Shown: in pieces, positions 5,773-8,299 of the stretch | Layout: the number at the start of each line of letters is the position of its first letter | How positions within the stretch are numbered: the stretch's first letter is position 1 | NCBI GenBank assembly: GCA_947074335.1 | Contig: CAMTPG010000099.1 | Span: 1-8,299, forward strand | Origin: an uncultured Parabacteroides sp. | Lineage (GTDB): Bacteria > Bacteroidota > Bacteroidia > Bacteroidales > Tannerellaceae | Length of the DNA: 8,299 nucleotides | Direction: 5' to 3' | The notes under the pieces: generated by a model | Database searches by the model: none | Told to the model about the DNA's origin: nothing | The model's input: the letters and a program-made list of their open reading frames with translations, nothing else | Program-made: the position numbers and the translations under genes

Positions 5773-7098
5773 TTAAACGGCCGGCAAACTCATGCCGGTA
5801 ATTTTCCGATACAGATCGAGTGCATAAACATCCGTCATGCCCGAAATGTAATCCAGCACACATTGTATTTTGCCATAGGTGGTTTTAGCCTGTGTATCAT
5901 ATTGTTCGGGGATGCGTTGCAATAATAATTTGCTGTAAGCATGCTCCTGATTCATTACGGCTTCGGTCAGGGTATCAATCAGATGACTGAAGATGTGATA
6001 ACCGGCCAGTTCGATATCCAGCACCTCTTTGGCTTTGTAGATCTTTTTGCAGGCCGTCGCCGAACAGGTGGCATAGGCTTTTCGTGCCTGTTCGGCGATC
6101 CGGCTGATTAACGGATCGTGATAATTCCCGGATAAAATCAGCTCTTCGTTGTTCAGAAAAGCTTTCGAGCATTCATCCACCAGCAAACCAATGATGCAGG
6201 AGCGTAGGTAAGCAATCTTTTCGTTTGTATCGTCTACCAGCTGCATCACCTCTTCGATACGTTTCAGGCGATCGCCGGCAAAGAAGTTCAGTAACAGTTG
6301 GATAGCTTCGTCGGTAGTCAGGATATGCAGTTTGCAGGCATCCTCAATATCCATGATCTGATAACAGATATCATCGGCCGCTTCCACCAGAAAAACAAGT
6401 GGATGACGTGCATATTTATTCGCATCGTTCGGATCCGGACAAATGCCCAGCTCGTTCACGATGCGCAGGTATAAATCCTCTTCGGACTGAAAAAAGCCGA
6501 ACTTATGTTTTTTGCCGGCAAAAACCGAAGCGTACGGATATTTGATAATCGAAGCCAGCGTGCTGTATGTCAGCGCAAATCCGCCTTTGCGACGGCCGAT
6601 AAACTGATGTGTAAGCAGGCGCATCGCATTGGCATTTCCTTCGAAATGTTCGAAATCGGCGTAGCGGCCTCCCTCTTCCAGAATCTGTTCTTTCCATTTT
6701 AAGCCGTTGCCTTCGGTAAAATAGGCCGAGATGGCACGTTCGCCCGAATGGCCGAAAGGCGGATTGCCCATATCATGTGCCAGACAGGCTGCCGATACAA
6801 TCGACCCGATTTCCGGAAAATTCACGCTGCCGTCGGGATATTTCTGCATCAGTCCTTTGGCTACATTATTGCCCAATGAACGACCTACACACGACACCTC
6901 CAGGCTGTGCGTCAGCCTGTTGTGCACAAAAATACTTCCCGGCAGCGGAAACACCTGTGTTTTATTCTGTAATCTCCGGAAGGGAGAAGAAAAGATAAGA
7001 CGATCATAATCACGCTGAAAATCAGTGCGCTCATGTTTGCGTTCGGGATAATCTTCCATACCGAACCGTTTTCCCGAAAGAAGTGAATTCCAATTCAT
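5773..7098 (-). CDS. dgt: dGTPase-family dNTP triphosphohydrolase (HD domain)
   Basis: The product (441 residues) belongs to the dGTPase family, which cleaves dGTP or other dNTPs to the nucleoside and inorganic triphosphate and so adjusts DNA precursor pools in the cytoplasm. The ATG at 7098 (MNWNSLLSGKRFG...) is chosen over the in-frame ATG at 7110 because this opening looks like the usual family start; the choice is not certain. FSSPFRRLQNKTQVFPLP (36-53) is the conserved nucleotide-binding entry. HNRLTHSLEV (59-68) gives the first metal-ligand His, AHDMGNPPFGH (107-117) contains the HD pair, HFEGNANAMRLL (151-162) follows, and EAADDICY (239-246) carries the last metal-ligand Asp. Its length fits the roughly 440-500 residue family. 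It lies 65 bases downstream of the YciO-like gene on the same strand with no evident terminator between, so co-transcription is likely. Confidence 0.95.
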   Translation of the reverse strand: MNWNSLLSGKRFGMEDYPERKHERTDFQRDYDRLIFSSPFRRLQNKTQVFPLPGSIFVHNRLTHSLEVSCVGRSLGNNVAKGLMQKYPDGSVNFPEIGSIVSAACLAHDMGNPPFGHSGERAISAYFTEGNGLKWKEQILEEGGRYADFEHFEGNANAMRLLTHQFIGRRKGGFALTYSTLASIIKYPYASVFAGKKHKFGFFQSEEDLYLRIVNELGICPDPNDANKYARHPLVFLVEAADDICYQIMDIEDACKLHILTTDEAIQLLLNFFAGDRLKRIEEVMQLVDDTNEKIAYLRSCIIGLLVDECSKAFLNNEELILSGNYHDPLISRIAEQARKAYATCSATACKKIYKAKEVLDIELAGYHIFSHLIDTLTEAVMNQEHAYSKLLLQRIPEQYDTQAKTTYGKIQCVLDYISGMTDVYALDLYRKITGMSLPAV

Positions 7099-7163
7099 AA
7101 CGTGAACCATGCTAAAAGCGGTAATGTAGTTTGTTATCAGGATTTGTATGTTCCGCCAGGTGC

Positions 7164-7772
7164 CTAATAACTTAATTCTCCTTTACCCTGACGGATGATT
7201 TGAAAATCATCGGTTGTGCAATCTACCACTGTGGAGGGATCGAAACCTCCGTAACCGCCATCAATAACCATATCTACTATCGATTCGTATTTTTCTTCGA
7301 TCAGCTCCGGATCGGTGCTGTACTCTTTGATATCATCATCATCGCGGATCGACATGGTCAGGATGGGATTTCCCAATTCCTGTACTAAGGTACGAACAAT
7401 TGAGCTATCCGGAACACGAATTCCCACTTCTTTTCTGTTTTTATAGATTTTGGGGAGTGAGCTGCTTGTGGGAAGAATAAAGGTAAACGGGCCGGGCAGA
7501 TTCTTCTTCATCAGTTTAAAGGCCGAATTGCTAACCTTTGCATATTCGCTCAGATTGGCCAGATCGTAACAGATAATGGAGAGATTACTTTTTTGCGGAT
7601 TTACCCCTTTCAGTTTACAGATGCGTTCAACGGCGCGCACATTCAGTGCATCGCAACCAATGGCATAAATGGTATCGGTTGGATAAATAACTAATCCGCC
7701 GTCGCGCAGAACCGTTACTACTTTCTCTATTTCCTTCGGATTCGGATTATCCGGGTAAATCTTAATTAACAT
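7164..7772 (-). CDS. yciO: YciO-like protein of the Sua5/YciO/YrdC family
   Basis: The 202-residue protein is one YrdC-like domain. TsaC/Sua5 members of this family make threonylcarbamoyl-AMP, the precursor of t6A at tRNA position 37. This sequence is closer to the YciO branch: IYPDNPNPKEIE at the start, GGLVIYPTDTIYAIGC (25-40), AVERICKLKG (47-56), LSEYAKVSNSAFKLMKKNLP (74-93), GPFTFILP (94-101), VGIRVPD (116-122) and DMVIDGGYGG (167-176). Proven TsaC enzymes carry KxR and SxN motifs. Here the matching positions read K53-L-K55 and S141-I-R143, so two key residues differ, as I recall is also so in E. coli YciO. Automatic annotation would probably say threonylcarbamoyl-AMP synthase. I am confident of the family and unsure of the activity. 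It lies between fabI and dgt on the same strand, but fabI has its own terminator. Confidence 0.88.
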   Translation of the reverse strand: MLIKIYPDNPNPKEIEKVVTVLRDGGLVIYPTDTIYAIGCDALNVRAVERICKLKGVNPQKSNLSIICYDLANLSEYAKVSNSAFKLMKKNLPGPFTFILPTSSSLPKIYKNRKEVGIRVPDSSIVRTLVQELGNPILTMSIRDDDDIKEYSTDPELIEEKYESIVDMVIDGGYGGFDPSTVVDCTTDDFQIIRQGKGELSY

Positions 7773-7782
7773 AAATCTGTGG

Positions 7783-7813
7783 TTATTATAATGTATCCTT
7801 ATTATGTAACAAA
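7783..7813 (-). promoter_or_regulatory. weak candidate promoter for the YciO-like gene
   Basis: On the minus strand TTTG (7813-7810), at the end of the fabI terminator T tract, is followed after 19 bases by TATAATAA (7790-7783). The spacing suits a Bacteroidota promoter, but the second box keeps only the TA of TAnnTTTG and looks more like a classical TATAAT. A promoter is expected here because the fabI terminator lies immediately upstream. Confidence 0.35.
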
Positions 7814-7841
7814 AAAACAGGCGGAAAAGGTTTCCGCCTGT
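7811..7841 (-). terminator. intrinsic terminator of fabI
   Basis: Read on the minus strand, ACAGGCGGAAA (7841-7831) pairs perfectly over 11 bp with TTTCCGCCTGT (7827-7817) around a 3-base loop. A run of Ts follows, from 7817 to 7811. It starts 11 bases after the fabI stop codon. On the plus strand the hairpin is followed only by TGCTTATTTT, so it serves mainly the minus strand. Confidence 0.93.
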
Positions 7842-7852
7842 GCTTATTTTAT

Positions 7853-8299
7853 TTAGCCGTAGATAATCTGACCATGCTCGTCAGTATATTCTTCCATGCC
7901 TTTACTATACTGATTCATGGCACGCAAGCTCATGCCCATGCTCGAGAATCCGCCATCGTGGAAGAGATTCTGCATCGTCACTTTGCGGGTGAAATCAGAG
8001 AACATCATCACACAGTAGTTTGCGCATTCGTCGGCGTCGGCATTGCCCAGCGGACTCATTTTGTCTGAGAAATCCAACAGGTGATCCATGCCTTTCACGC
8101 CACTGCCGGCAGTTGTAACCGTAGGTGATTGCGAAATGGTATTGATGCGTACATTTTTTTCGCGTCCGTAGATGTAACCGAAGCTGCGTGCAATCGATTC
8201 GAGCAGACTTTTTGCATCCGCCATATCATTGTAACCGAAGAATGTACGTTGTGCAGCCACATACGACAAGGCAATAACCGAACCATATTCGGCAATCGC
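7853..8299 (-). CDS. fabI: enoyl-[acyl-carrier-protein] reductase FabI, carboxy-terminal part
   Basis: The last 148 residues are present; the frame runs open through the window edge (Ala-Ile-Ala-Glu-Tyr-Gly...), so the TTG at 8269 is internal. FabI reduces trans-2-enoyl-ACP with NAD(P)H in the last step of each fatty acid elongation cycle. SYVAAQR followed by YNDMADAK gives the two active-site tyrosines and the Y-x6-K catalytic pair of this short-chain dehydrogenase branch. VRINTISQSPTVTTAGSG is the segment after the active site, KMSPLG and NLFHDGGFSSMG are the late substrate-loop and dinucleotide-contact motifs. The wording of these motifs is the form I associate with Bacteroidota FabI rather than that of E. 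coli. The carboxy tail (EEYTDEHGQIIYG) is hydrophilic and ends in TAA. The Rossmann Gly-rich motif lies outside the window. It is monocistronic at this end because of the terminator just after it. Confidence 0.95.
   Translation of the reverse strand, partial: AIAEYGSVIALSYVAAQRTFFGYNDMADAKSLLESIARSFGYIYGREKNVRINTISQSPTVTTAGSGVKGMDHLLDFSDKMSPLGNADADECANYCVMMFSDFTRKVTMQNLFHDGGFSSMGMSLRAMNQYSKGMEEYTDEHGQIIYG

Noticed and set aside
1..8299. tRNA or rRNA genes, CRISPR arrays, insertion sequences, phage or defence genes
   Set aside because: None was seen. Coding sequence fills most of the window, and the few gaps are short and lack cloverleaf, array or transposase features.

Overview
The window reads as chromosomal DNA of a member of the order Bacteroidales (Bacteroidota); the genus cannot be fixed from it. 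The grounds are the Bacteroidota-type FabI carboxy terminus, the lack of clear Shine-Dalgarno sequences before the starts, and a good match to the Bacteroides promoter pattern (TTTG, 19-21 bases, TAnnTTTG) before frr. There are eight protein genes, two of them cut by the window edges. No RNA gene, insertion sequence or CRISPR array is visible.

Left part (1-4127, + strand). The end of an FHS-type sugar/proton symporter is followed by a 123-base gap with nested inverted repeats. Next comes a translationally coupled pair: a lipoprotein substrate-binding protein and a FecCD/BtuC-type permease, together most of a metal-chelate, cobalamin or oxyanion importer. No ATPase gene follows. After an AT-rich gap of 259 bases comes the most unusual gene here: an amino-terminal TrmO/TsaA domain (tRNA m6t6A37 methyltransferase family) joined to a carboxy-terminal domain that resembles a worn-down FmdE domain.

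Middle (4107-5738, + strand). frr (ribosome recycling factor) has its own promoter inside the tail of the fusion gene and ends at a strong intrinsic terminator. rsgA (the GTPase that matures the 30S subunit) follows.

Right part (5773-8299, - strand). Reading leftward from the window end are the carboxy-terminal half of fabI (enoyl-ACP reductase) with a strong terminator, a YciO/Sua5/YrdC-family gene, and dgt (dNTP triphosphohydrolase). dgt converges on rsgA.

Most of the window is housekeeping: ribosome recycling and maturation, tRNA position-37 chemistry, nucleotide pools and fatty acid synthesis. The parts worth a second look are the TrmO-FmdE-like fusion beside an ATPase-less importer, the 13-bp inverted repeat whose right arm lies next to the importer start codon, and the altered catalytic motifs of the YciO-like protein. 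I see no clear case for a wholly new multi-gene system.
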